From Asterella californica (Eukaryota > Streptophyta > Marchantiopsida > Marchantiales > Aytoniaceae), in contig JAYKYS010000002.1 of assembly GCA_036924285.1 (NCBI GenBank), positions 5,084,001-5,148,000 on the forward strand: a stretch of 64,000 bases of DNA, given 5' to 3'. The first letter of the stretch is position 1. Each line of letters opens with the position of its first letter. The notes below the pieces were generated by a model. It ran no database searches. It was not told the origin of the DNA and worked only from the letters and a program-made list of their open reading frames with translations. This document shows positions 10,261 through 21,265 of the stretch, piece by piece. Both the position numbers and the translations under genes were made by a program.

Positions 10261-11205
10261 GACAACGTCCTCTACCACCTCTACTCTAAGAGGACGCTAT
10301 CTGTCTTTGAGGATTGCGCCAAAATCCTCTACTAGGCTCGCCACCACTTGTTCCACGTTGAAACTTGGAGAGCTGCACGGTGTAGTTACGTTCCCTAGTG
10401 TTCTCTGCTGCTTCCAAAAATGCAAACAAGTCTTGCATGTCCTCGGACTTGTGAAACATAACCTAGCTATCAAACACACTAGCATAGAAACCCTGCAGAC
10501 TTTTCTTCAAGTGAAACAGCAAGTCGGTGCGATCCACCATGTGCAAACGAGTAACCAACTCAGAAAATCGTTGGAGATACTGCCTGATATTCCTTGTCTG
10601 TCTCAGATGAATGAGCTCTAGTTGAAACTGTGTAGCTTTATCTACTGGTACTAAATGTCGTCAAAGCTCATCTTTCAACTCCGGCCAAGTGAACATAGGA
10701 GTTGTACCGTTCAAACTCCTCATCCGCTGTTGGCCTCCATATCATTCCTTCGCCTCTCTTTACAGTCTACTAATAGCATAGGTGAACCAACTACGTTCAT
10801 CGAAATTCTCCAAGTAATTCTCCATCTCAATAACCCATAACTCAAACCTAGAAAAGCTTTCTCACCGTTGAAGGATGATGGCGTTGTTGGTTGAGCCCAC
10901 TTCACTTTCCGCTTGTGCCCTTCTTTGGCTGAGCTGTCTTCCACAACATTCTCTTGCGCCTTCTGTCACCCATCTTCATTCTTATCTGCTTGAGTAGCAT
11001 CAACTGCTCCTTCACCCAGCAATGCTAAATCCTTGACTTGCTCAGTTTGTGGTACGGGGACCTCTGCTTCCTTCTCCTGTGTCGCTTTTGCTTGCGCTAA
11101 ATCCGCCTTAAGCACCTTGTTCTCAGCTTCTACTTGCTCAAGTCTGCCTTCCAACTTCTTCAGAAACGCCTTCATCTCGTCCATCCCAGTCGGCACAGCT
11201 TCCAT
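10261..11205 (-). pseudogene. Element A gag, N-terminal part (broken)
   Basis: The frame begins at an ATG at 11203-11205 (M-E-A-V-P-T-G-M-D-E-M-K), 38 bases inside the 5' LTR edge. It opens with a coiled coil (L-E-G-R-L-E-Q-V-E-A-E-N-K) and continues into a retrotransposon gag core with F-N-G-E-K-A-F near 10860. Several frame changes follow between 10300 and 10950. Near 10320 the sequence enters a basic Gly/Arg linker (R-G-F-W-R-N-P-Q-R-Q), which continues past element B at 6384. A TAG near 10290 is in the gag frame. The layout matches a Ty3/gypsy gag, disabled by shifts, stops and the nested insertion. Confidence 0.75.
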
Positions 11206-11241
11206 TGTCGATGGTGTTCAGCAAAGATTCAACCTGAACCT

Positions 11242-11253
11242 GCTCTGATACCA
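11242..11253 (-). other. Primer-binding site of element A (initiator-Met tRNA)
   Basis: On the coding strand the sequence is TGGTATCAGAGC, two bases from the LTR end. It is the standard complement of the plant initiator-Met tRNA 3' end, and it fixes 11256-12210 as the 5' LTR. Confidence 0.9.
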
Positions 11254-11255
11254 AC

Positions 11256-12210
11256 TGTAACGTTCGACCGTAGATCACGGAATCGAGTCGTCCGTCTCTA
11301 GCCAATGAATCTCCGAACGTGAACCTCCCTGAAGACTTGTGTACTATATTTGTGTCTCCAGATCCAGTTCGTTAAACTTTCCGCTAATGAACACCAAGGA
11401 TTGGATAACCGTCGGACGGGTTTAGAATAACCAACTAGTCCTTAGCAGGTCTCTAGTACTAATCTCAGGTTTCAGAACACAATGGAAAGTATTCTGGGTC
11501 TGGGTTGGATAAAATTTAGACAGCACTTCCGCTACTGGTGATCAAGTCGGAACGCAATAATCCCTGTAGAACTATAGCTAGGACTAGGAAGCCTAGTGGA
11601 TGCTAGGAAGTAGGAAGGCAAAGTAATTACACTGAAACAGAGTCAACTCCACACCAGACGCTTCAATCCAGCTTTGGCACTCAATCCAAGCTCACTTATC
11701 ATATAACAAAGTCAATCACGGGCTCATATACATTACATGGCGTTTTCTTGCTGACGAGGTCCCGACAAGCTCTTGGACTAGTAATTCTTCACTCTGAACG
11801 GCCCCTGATTTTCCACTCAAAGACTAAATCTCAAATTAACGATATCACTCATTCTGGAATACCTCTGGTAATCTCAGCTTGCAACTATTGATCAACTGTC
11901 TGCTCTCTGGGTAATCTGGTCTAGGTCTCTGGTCTCCAATCTACACATGCCACTCTCCCGGATATTGTATACAGTCTTTGCTCAATTCCTCTGTCAATCA
12001 CCAGCCTCTCTGCTAGCCACCAGCCTTCATGCTCAGTCTCTCTACCAGCCAGAGACCCATCAAAACTCAAGTCAAAAAGTGAAAAGCTACAATGGGCGTT
12101 TTTAAGGTTCGCGGCCCATTAACTAGTCTCTTCAGGCTCTTCCATGTGACCTCGTAGTCGCCACGCGAAGTTATCTAATCACAGCCCTTTTAATAGTAAA
12201 CGGCGTTACA
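11256..12210 (-). repeat. Element A 5' LTR (in coding orientation)
   Basis: 955 bp copy of the LTR at 1174-2109, with the same TGTAACG and CGTTACA edges. An extra stretch near 12000-12020 is a short duplication of the CCACCAGCCTTC type. It would carry the element promoter; no TATA box could be assigned with confidence. Confidence 0.93.
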
Positions 12211-12215
12211 TGCTT
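12211..12215. repeat. 5-bp target-site duplication of element A (right)
   Basis: TGCTT, identical to 1169-1173. Confidence 0.85.
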
Positions 12216-12375
12216 GATCACACCTCTCTTACGATTTAGTCGCTTACTCACATCCCAAACTTGCATCAGGCTGCGAAATTGATAACTTCTCCATGTCACC
12301 TGATATGTCAACTGTACATTTCAGCTCCACTACACAGTAAGGATGACAGGTCAGTCTAGCGTGTTAAAGAAGTGC
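12211..12375 (+). repeat. Flank of element A, homologous to 23480-23600 (reverse)
   Basis: Joining 1132-1173 to 12216 onward gives a sequence closely matching the reverse complement of 23480-23625, including two spaced copies of CTTGATCACAC. The match continues through AACTGTACAT and GGTCAGTCT. The region is therefore one copy of an older repeat into which element A inserted. Confidence 0.75.
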
Positions 12376-15362
12376 AGGAAGTGAAATGCGTGTGAACGGA
12401 GAGTGAAAACTGAAGTGCATGAAACATTTTTCACGCTTAACGTTTATATTTTGATTCTAAAATCACCGCACTTTAAGTGAAACGAGAATGTAGTAGAATT
12501 GATGTAGAATCCATTAATATTGGACCACATATTCACCGTTTGGTAAGTTGGAGACTTGTTCTTGGATACGAGTGCTACGGAGTTGAATTCAAAAAGCAAT
12601 GTGGAGCAGATAGACCTACTAAATTGATATTCCACGGATTCTGAGAGCTAAATGTTGATCTGAGCCATAGAGGTCGTGAAAGAACTGTTTTCCAAGCGAG
12701 ACTACCAAGTACAACTAGCCATAGCATAGATCTGATAGAGCGGTTTGATCTTGAGAGATTCGACTAAGGTTCACAAATATATAGACGCTTTAGCCAAAAC
12801 TAATCTTTTTTAGCTATTACCTTGTCGATTACTATGTTTTCATACGCAGGAATACGCCCGCTAGCTGGATTTTGTAATAGAGGAGACACGAGTCGATGTT
12901 TCTTCTCACATAAGGTACTATCAAGACGCTCTTGCAACGATGCGAGCATTTGAGACCACGTGAACAAAATAAAATGCAAAACCAAAGTGTTGAGGATCGA
13001 GTTGGACGAGTATTTAGATGATTTGGCTAGTGTTGATAATGCATTGGACACGATCGTGGACAAGCTAGCTCGGTTCTACTCGATATTAGAACGAGGATAG
13101 AGTCATTGACATTAATAAAAGAGGATGTTGAGTTCATTATTTTTTCCAGTTGTTGCACATTTTGATCTCTCCGACACCTTGTGATTTAAGTTGTGATGAA
13201 AAACATGCTACTAAATGCATAGATATGTTATCCGCATTTCAAATAAGCCTCTATATTGTTATGAACCATTTTGAGTACTTCAAAATAATAAGAATGATGC
13301 AAATCTCTGGCTTACTTGCAGTTCACACAGAAAGATAATTTTGAGTAGGTATAAATAGTGATCATGTTGCAGATTGGATGCGCACTCGCAGTTCACATAG
13401 AGAACCCAGACAGATGGTTTGAAAGAGCACCTTCGCATGCTTGCAGGCTATCCGTTAGCATGATGATGGTTATAATTGAGTGCATGAGTCTCTCATGAGT
13501 CTAATCACACCTTCTAGTCACATGGTTATTTACTGCTTTGCAAAATATGTACTTCGCTCACTTGCTTGAGAGTGGATAACGTAAGCATGAGACTCTGAAC
13601 CCGTTGTGCTATCCGCTACATGGGTTATAAAATACTGCCAAGCTTAGCACTTTCCATGAAATTTTAGCAGATATTCACGTAAGTTAAATGGGAGCAAAAG
13701 CATGAAGCATGAATCAGATATCATGAAAGCATAAGCATGAATCAGATACCATGAAGCAAAGTATCATTTGGGCAAGCAAAGATCCTACAAAATCTCATGT
13801 ACATGTTCGGCACTTTTTACAACATCGAAAGTTTTAGAGACAAAAACATCTGAAGCAGTTTGAAGATATGTGTGAAGTACTCACTAGCACTATGTCAATG
13901 AGTAGTGGCTGAAGTAATCACTAGAATGCCGGGAGCAAGACGATACTCCACCATGGAAGTCACAAAAAACATGTTGAGAACTGGTATCCATAATCGTTTG
14001 AGAAATATGTACATGGAATATATGGAATCATATGAAATTCATCTCTACATTCTTCTCGTCGTTTGGGAAATGAAAATGAGATTCAGCCGAGTAGTACATC
14101 ATGGAAAGAGAGAATTCGACCAGCGGGTCACTGACAAAGATAAAATAAGAACCTTTTGGTACAATCACAAGTTTTGTATCAAAATTGATAGCTGCTAGAA
14201 GAGGTGAGCCATCTGGAGTGAATTATATCATTCTTGCTAGAAAGATGAATGCTTCATCACATGCGAATATGAATTTGTATTCGGCTCGAATAAACCCTGG
14301 TTTGAACGTGTCGTGCTCTTGCTCAGACGGTAAATCTCAATGGACATAAATAGCCGAGACATGTTGATAACTGCAAAGTGAATAGTTTTGCAAATATACA
14401 AGTTGAAGTAAACACAAGTAACTATGAAAAACAAGAGCTGCTTCGTAGCAGAAGCATGGCATGATGGAACATTGAACTGAAGTTGAAATGAATAGATTCA
14501 GTTTACTTCAGCATCACATGTCCAACTACATAGTTAGAGCAACAAGGTTGAAAACAAAATTCAATCGAATGATGCAAGCGTCATGATAGCTATAGTGAGT
14601 TAGTAAAAAGACAAGTGTGAATATCACCTCTTGTCAATGAAGAGGACATCAAGCTATTTTTCTCTTTGTAATGTTCGATGCATGTGTGAGGCCGATGCTT
14701 ATGCCATCAACAAGAGGAGGATCCACAAAATCCAGGTTCTCTAGATCTCCAGTTATGGTTAGCTCAGTGTTGGTTGTAACATGCGAGCCGGGACAAGTTC
14801 GCACATTATGGCTTGATTGGTCTACATCGACTGCATCGACCTGGCCCTTGGACGAACTCATCATTTTCTGTGTTGTGAATAGTTCTCGCTACATTTCTTA
14901 AAACGAGCACCTCAGGGCTCAAACGTTTCGACGCGTATTGTCTTTTCTCCGATCAACAAGAAGAATTGACGAGAGGCACGTAATGCGAAGAAAAAAGACC
15001 TCGGACTTTTTTGTCTGACTGAGTAGGGTTGTGCTTGACATAAGCTAACTCTTCCAAGTCTTCTTCTCTTACGGATCATACCGTGCTCATGTGAAAAATG
15101 ACTCACTTGTTCATCATTCACAAGAAATTTTGTTTCCAGTACCCATCGAGCTCTGGCATTCGCAGTAGAGTTATCCTCTATGATAGGAGGAACTTGAGCC
15201 CTTGTATTGTTAGAAGTGTCTCTGCCTCGTGTTTGTGTAGCTTGGAAGAACTGTGTATCGTTGTCGATTCAGACCACTCTATGTCTACTTTTTTTTCTGA
15301 CAACTGGAGGAGACTCACACGTCCATAGTGACTCCAGGTCCCAGTAGTAGGTAGTGACTGAT
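12376..15362. other. About 3 kb without a recognised gene
   Basis: Only short open frames are present (for example 13905-14198 plus, 12800-13063 minus and 14671-14901 plus). None shows a recognisable motif. A small direct duplication of an ATGAATCAGATA(C/T)CATGAA word occurs at 13705-13760. The right edge at 15362 is an inversion breakpoint (see element C). Confidence 0.4.
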
Positions 15363-16953
15363 TAGCTCAAAGCAAGAGAAACTTCTCTTTGCTAACAAAA
15401 AGAGCTGCACCAGTATCACACGATTGAAACCCAAGTCCAAACCACATCCATGCACTAGCTCTTGGCTAAAGCTAGCTACTAGAAGCCATACACAACCAAC
15501 TAAGTCCCTAACGAACTCAAAAGACCAAAACCCGTAGCGAAAGAACGAAAAAAGACCTATCTGAGAACTTTCTTCTTTCGTCGAACGGTCTTCAAATGTT
15601 GATAGGGTCTCCTTCCTTGACTCTTTTGGCTCAAGAAACCTTCAGATCCGACTCCCGATAGTCGAGATATCGTCAATTTTTGGTCGCAGATGACCGAACT
15701 TTCAAAAACTCCTCCATGCGGCTTAAAACCGCACACACCGCACAAACGGATCGTCCAAACTGATATCCGTCTTCTCTGGCAGGTAGATCTAGCTACCCTG
15801 AACCCAACGAGGCTCCAAACAAGCCGTTTGGAGTTCCCTTTGCAAAACCACGCAAGAAATTTGATCGCAAGTTGTAAAAAACTGACGTAAATCAGCTCCC
15901 TACAGCTCAAACTTGCTCACCACCCCCAAACCAACAATCCAATTCACGTACAGTCTTCTCCTATGCGTAGATGAAGACTCCCTGATCGCGTAGGCACCAA
16001 GAACGAAGAGCTTGGCTCACCGATCCGAAGAACAACCCAATCTCAAGTCGCAGGTGAACGAAAATATGATGTAAGCGCTTCCCCGCGAGCCACTCAAAAC
16101 TCCTGAATCGCCCAATGAAAATCCGTATCGTCTTCAATTTCCTGTAGAACTCGGTGTTCTGATATCGATGGATCCAAGGACAGCAAGTTTGGACTCCGGA
16201 ACGGCCCCAACGGTCCAACTCTCCTTCACAAGTAACTGAGAACTCCAAATCTGCTTCCTGCGTCTCAATTTCTCTCAGTACACATCCCCCGATCCGCCTC
16301 TTCACAAACTGTCTTAACCAGTGCGTAGCCAGCACAGATCTTAACCCAACGACGCCTTGCGCGCTTGCATTGGACCTCCAAATCTCCCGAACCGTCCGCT
16401 TACAGGTCGCAGGTGCAAGCTAACCCCTTAAGTTGCCCCCTTACGTCAGTCTCTGTACGTACAAGGTTTCTGTGATAATAAAATGAAGCAGGCCCCTTGC
16501 GTCTTTGATATAACGCTTGAAGCTTCAAATACCCAGTCAGCAAGTAAACTAGGGCCTAGCTTGATTTTCCCTTCTTTCGAATCGCATAACTTTTCTAGTA
16601 GGTGTCCAAATGAAATAAACAAGATGCCCATGGAAAGCTGACAACGAGCTCTACCCATCTATGCGATAAAAGTGAAGATCCGAAGTTGTGCCAAAAGCCC
16701 GTAAGCTGGGACCTAGCTTGTTTTCTCCTTCTTTCGAGTCTTGTAACTTCTCCACTAGGCGTCCAAACGAAGTAGACAAAATGCTTATGGAATGTTGACA
16801 AAGAGCTCTATCCACTGATGCGATGAAAGCGAAGATCCGAAATGGTGTCAAAAGTCCGTAAGCAGGGGCCTAGCTTGTCTTTCTCATGAGTGTCTTTGGA
16901 GCGACAAGCATCGAAGTCTGAATTTCAGATAGGAACCGGTCCACGACACGACA
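15363..16953 (-). repeat. Element C 5' LTR, first 1.6 kb, inverted
   Basis: It is the reverse complement of 21266-22840. On the minus strand it starts TGTCGTGTCGTGG at 16953, identical to the right LTR start. The other edge, at 15363 (TAGCTCAAAGC), equals the point in the right LTR where the 18832-19100 piece takes over. Small differences and indels separate the copies. Confidence 0.85.
16480..16890. repeat. Tandem repeat of about 157 bp inside the element C LTR
   Basis: Words such as GAAGATCCGAA (16673 and 16830) and GGGACCTAGCTTG, GGGCCTAGCTTG recur at about 157 bp spacing, in two clear copies and one weaker one. A reverse-complement counterpart is present in the right LTR at about 21300-21700. 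Confidence 0.7.
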
Positions 16954-17579
16954 ACGCGTGTTACAAGAGAAGACTTTGGAGTCATTGTATGCAATGGTCG
17001 CTAGAGTGATGTTGGACACGAAATTTCAATCTTTTAAGGTTTTGGACTTTGCTGTGGATTGCTGGTGTTTCTTGAACAGCAGAGCATGTCAAAAATTAAA
17101 AGCTTATTCGAATTCCAAACTTAGAGTTTGCATGTATGGTGAAAAGACCCGTTGCGGTCAATCCATAGAGCAATGTACGGAGAATAGCACAAATACAAAA
17201 CCAAACTACTGACAAGGTCAACCCTAGAGCTTTCATGAGTACACACCGTGACGGAGATAGAGCGAGAGACAAAGTGAAGCTGCTTGACAAGATTCTACTC
17301 AAGTTCGACCTGGGAAAGCATCAGCAAACGGACAATGTGGAGAAAAAATTGATATCTCTCAGCTGGTCGGACTGTATTTTATGGAGCTCCTTATAGAGAC
17401 AGAGAAGTTCATGAACCATGTAAATGGAGAGTTCGAGCCCAGAGAGAGAAGTTCTCAGACGCATAACGATAATTGTTTGTGAGTTATAACACACATGGTC
17501 ATATGGCTTACTGACGGACATCAAATTCGAAATATTTGACAGTTATTATGTGCAATTGAGTTGCTATCGATCCCAATAA

Positions 17580-18720
17580 TCCTATTCGTAACCTGATGGA
17601 AGAAATTCGAACCAGTTACAACAAGCGAGCACCTACTATCAAGTATGGAGAAGTCATGAGCTTTCTCGTACTGGTTAGAAGATAACCTAACAGCTTCATT
17701 TCACTACATTCCATCAGTTTGTAGACAGATAAAAGACGTGGATCCTCATGTTGTTGTCAATTGAGACACATGAGAGTGTAGTCCACAAGAGTTCAATCGT
17801 GTTTTCGCGTGTCCGAGTGCAACTCGTTATGCGTTTAATTTCTGCCAAAAGGTGATATGTCTATATGCATATCACAACAAGAGTAGAAAATTCCCGTGTC
17901 AAATTTTCATCGTCTTTGTGCTTGATGGTCTGAATGAGGCCATTATTTTAGCATATGCAGTGACTCCACAAGAAGACACATCAAATTGGACATTGCTTTG
18001 TGATCTCCTTCAGGAATCTATACACTTGATTGTCTCTTCTCAAACAGTTATCATTAGTGATTGTCAAAAAAGCCTTGAGAAAGCTGTGGCAGAGATATTT
18101 CCAAGTGTTGTACATGGTGATTGTGCGCAACACATTCGCATGAATGTGCGCACATGATTCGAGAAGGAAGAAGAACAATCAAGTTTATCATGTTTTTATG
18201 CTCGAAATCAAGAACTATAAGCACGCATTGGTTTGAAGGTTGTAGCTACATGTTCACACTGTTACTGATTTTGTTTAAGGCATCATCAAGTATGATGAGG
18301 TGTTTTAAAAGCTCGAGGCTTCAAGAGAAAGAGGGCGTGGGTTCGGTGAATACTTGTATGGAATACAACATGAACGGTACAACCGCTGTGTATTTCTCTT
18401 GCCGCGTTACGTAAATATTACTTTGAATGTGATTGAAAGTATGAATAATACGTTAAAGCAAATTTGTTGGAATGCTTCTATGAGAATACTGCTGGATATT
18501 TGGTACTACATTATGCAACAATTTACAAAGCACCGAATGCATTTTTAGCAAGAGATCAATTTTCTGACTCATGTTGCTCGTAGACGACAATTCAAGAACG
18601 AGCAAGCGACAGAGGGGTTTCTTTGTCAAATCTCGAACATCAATGAAGCTACCGTTCGTTGTCATGCTAGTGAAAATAATCATGAAGTGAAGCATGGTGC
18701 AAGTGATAGAGGGCATGTTA
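17580..18720 (+). pseudogene. MULE (Mutator-like) transposase remnant
   Basis: The pre-catalytic part is visible from about 17590 (E-E-I-R-T-S-Y-N-K-R-A-P-T). It is followed by I-P-S-V-C-R-Q-I-K-D-V-D-P-H-V-V-V-N and F-N-R-V-F-A-C-P-S-A-T. The DDE domain reads F-V-L-D-G-L-N-E-A-I-I-L-A-Y-A-V, then V-I-I-S-D-C-Q-K-S-L and H-G-D-C-A-Q-H-I. The position where this family has the first catalytic Asp (usually D-A/G-T-H) reads L-Y-A-Y-H. Downstream are V-I-E-S-M-N-N-T-L-K and a SWIM-like C-L-E-Y-Q-E-M-G-W. There are stops near 17766 and 17775 and a frameshift near 18155. The transposase would have cut and joined its own terminal repeats; none can be assigned to it, because the nearby inverted repeats belong to element C. 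Confidence 0.8.
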
Positions 18721-18831
18721 CATGCTTAGAGTACCAAGAGATGGGTTGGTCGTCGTGTTGATAGAGAGGTTGACGAGAATCCAATCACTCGAGTGGATAG
18801 CATATGATATAGCTCGTCTCTTTTCAGCATT

Positions 18832-19100
18832 TACACTTCGGTGGTTTTGGGTCAGTGTTGTGATTCATGGGTTTGTATTAGGGGCTTTGAAGTAGGTTAC
18901 AGACCGCTCTGGTCTGTGCATCAGTTTTGTGCTCTTAGGAGAAAGAACCGGCAGTGTACATACATTTGGAGTTGGTATATATTGCGCGTTCGTTTTCGTG
19001 GTTGTTCTTCTCTGTCTTGTCTCTGTTCGACACACAACATCTCCACAGTCAGGAACCTCGTGTTTTCCTGGACATCCTTCACGTAATATCCGACACAATA
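18832..19100 (+). repeat. Element C 5' LTR, last 269 bp, direct orientation
   Basis: It matches 22839-23106 at about 93-95% by eye, from TAC(A/G)CTTCGGTGG to CCGACAC(A/G)ATA. Its left edge is where the inverted segment begins. Its right edge leads into the internal region, which starts TCGGTGGTGAACTCGACG. Confidence 0.85.
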
Positions 19101-19200
19101 TCGGTGGTGAACTCGACGTGAAGGTCCGAGGTGGAGATTTCTGTGTTTGAACTTGAAAGAAGAGATCAACAATCATGAACGAGGATGAAGATGGATATGG

Positions 19201-20615
19201 TTGTTCCGGAGGATGTTGCGGACCTGGGATGATGGATATGTAGATGCTTGGGATCATGAGAGGATGGGACGAGTCATGACTATGGACAGGATGGACGGAT
19301 CAAAAGGTATACCAGGGATGCAATTGGATGTAGCAACTGCACGATTGTTTCAAGCCTTCACTTTGTTTATGCGACAAGAGCAAGAGAACCAACAAAAGGA
19401 GGCTTTGGGGACGAAGGCGCTTCAGAGGGTGGTCGACAAGCTCGATCTATTTGATGGAGGAGACATCTCAAACTACTTGAGATGTTACAAAGACGGAGAT
19501 GGAATTGGATCAGGTATCAGAGAAGGAGATGATCGAGACATTCGGACTTACTACGGTACTTGAGATAAGGGAGCATGTGAAGGATTTAGCAAAGCATTTT
19601 GGGAGGAACTGGGATACATTTTCACATGCATTGATGGAGGAATATTTCTTGAGAAACTCAGATCGAGTAACCAAGAAATCATTTTTGGGATGGGTCAACC
19701 GACCTAGCAAGGGTTTATAGCTTACAGAGCTGTTAAAGGAGTTCGAGAGACAATTCTCTCAACTATCTCGAGTGGACAAGCTAACCTTGGAGACCTACAA
19801 GACGGAGCTGTTTCTTCAGACATAAGATGCAAGATCTGCAAGCTAAGGTTACTAGGTTGGAAGATAAAGGATCATCGATTGGGATGGAACTTGCACCCAA
19901 ACCAGCTTGCCTACATCAGTGTCTGTGGTGTGATGGTACTAACCATCAACGAGAAGATTGCATCGACTTTGCAGAGTCTTTGCAACGAGAGGTAATTTCT
20001 TGGGAGGATGAAAATGTTACATTCACAAGTACGGGTACTCTCCTTCAAGCCAACGTTGGTAAAGGAGGGATGAAGAAGTTTGTGGTTGATTACTTTGCGG
20101 CACATGCAGTTGTAGCTATCGAAGCTACAAGTTATGGTGCTAGGGTGGAGGAGATTGAGCAAGATCTCCATAGAGATGGTTTGGGTGAGCACGAGGATCT
20201 AAACGAGCTCAAGTTGGATGCTGCATCCACGATGCAGAGCGAGAACAAGAGACAAGAAGAGACTTCTTCAGGGAAGCAAGCTGGGGAGGATCAGGTTCAA
20301 CATGAAACTATTCTTCTTATACTGGCAATGGAGGACGATCCTTCACAACCGGAGGAGATGGTTGGGGTGCAGACAATGGATATGGGTGACCTAATTGTAG
20401 ACATACAACAACCAGATATTGATACAGTGATGGATGTGAAGGGAGGTTGGGAGGAGCACATTCGAGATGCACAGGTTGGGTTCCTATCACGGGAGGTCTT
20501 GGGTGCAACTTCAAGGAAAGTCCATGATGCCTACATTGACATCATCAAGGACGAACGACCTGCTAGGTATGACGGAGAGTGGATGGATGCTCTGGAGGCT
20601 ACGGGTATAAGATGA
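19201..20615 (+). pseudogene. Element C gag remnant
   Basis: It is homologous to element B's gag. Shared blocks are A-L-Q-R-V-V-D-K-L-D-L-F-D-G-G-D-I-S, T-Y-K-T-E-L-F-L-Q-T, and the zinc knuckle C-L-W-C-D-G-T-N-H-Q-R-E-D-C near 19920-19960. F-L-S-R-E-V-L-G near 20490 matches F-S-L-R-E-V-L-G in B. There is a frameshift near 19500-19560, and stops near 19718 and 19822. About 400 bases between the gag core and the knuckle are missing relative to B. The frame ends at 20615 before any protease. A short frame before it (from 19174, M-N-E-D-E-D-G-Y) stops at 19240 and may be a leader peptide or chance. Confidence 0.75.
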
Positions 20616-21250
20616 TGGGTAAGGATGACTTACATGGGAGAAGTCATTGCTGAAGGTGATTAAGATTGAGAGGATGATGCTTGGGAGGTTGTGAGGATTT
20701 TCAGAAAAAGCAATCAGAAATGATGATGGTTGAGGAGGATATCATTGTACAGCGAGATAATGATGGTTGCGATTGAGGATTTTACTTGCAGCAGTGTGGT
20801 TCTTTTTTTTTCAGAAAAACAAAAAAGAAGAGAAGATTAAGTACGATGACATGTATCGACTTGAGGTTGAGGATTACAGTCAGATATATGGTGATGATTG
20901 CGTTGACGGATGATGTCTACTACGACACTTGGTTCACAAACCTCGACGGTGAGATTCTACAGGGCGCATGGAAGACATTTCCATGGTATGATGAGTTATT
21001 TCTTCTTCTATGTCTTCACATATTGAAAGATGTGTAGATTTAGAGGGGGTGATTGGATGGGAAGTTCGAGGAGAAAGTCAATGAGCATGGATCTAGGGAG
21101 GATCATGGCAGGATAGCAACTTCAAGGTGACGATCAGGTTGCAACCTTGAGGATGAGGTTGACTGAGATGGGAGGGAGGATGACAAGATGGGTTGAGTGC
21201 CGGTCCACTCCTTGATTGGTATCTCTGGTGCATACCAGAGGATGTACAGG
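20616..21250 (+). other. Element C 3' internal region, non-coding
   Basis: It joins the gag remnant to the purine tract. No RT, RNase H or integrase motifs are present on either strand. Confidence 0.6.
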
Positions 21251-21265
21251 TTTGGAGGGGGTGGA
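21251..21265 (+). other. Polypurine tract of element C
   Basis: TTTGGAGGGGGTGGA directly precedes the LTR start at 21266, the expected position of the plus-strand primer. This is a main reason for reading 21266 as an LTR edge. Confidence 0.75.

Larger units (their letters stand above)
1174..12210 (-). mobile_element. Element A: Ty3/gypsy (chromovirus-like) LTR retrotransposon, dead, with nested insertion
   Basis: Two direct repeats of 936 and 955 bp begin TGTAACGTTCG and end GGCGTTACA, and they are flanked by TGCTT. The coding strand is minus. Next to the 5' LTR (11256-12210) is a primer-binding site matching the initiator-Met tRNA 3' end. The order is gag, zinc knuckle, protease, RT, RNase H, integrase and a degenerate chromodomain-like tail, which is the Ty3/gypsy order. 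All reading frames carry stops or frameshifts. The LTRs differ at roughly 30-40 positions plus a 20 bp indel, by eye about 96% identical, so the insertion is not recent. Element B (about 6381-10255, opposite strand) interrupts gag. No infectious or env-like reading frame is seen. Confidence 0.93.

Noticed and set aside
13565..13615. tRNA-like stretch on the minus strand (GGATAGCACAACGGGTTCAG)
   Set aside because: No acceptor stem or full cloverleaf can be formed and it has no second copy here.
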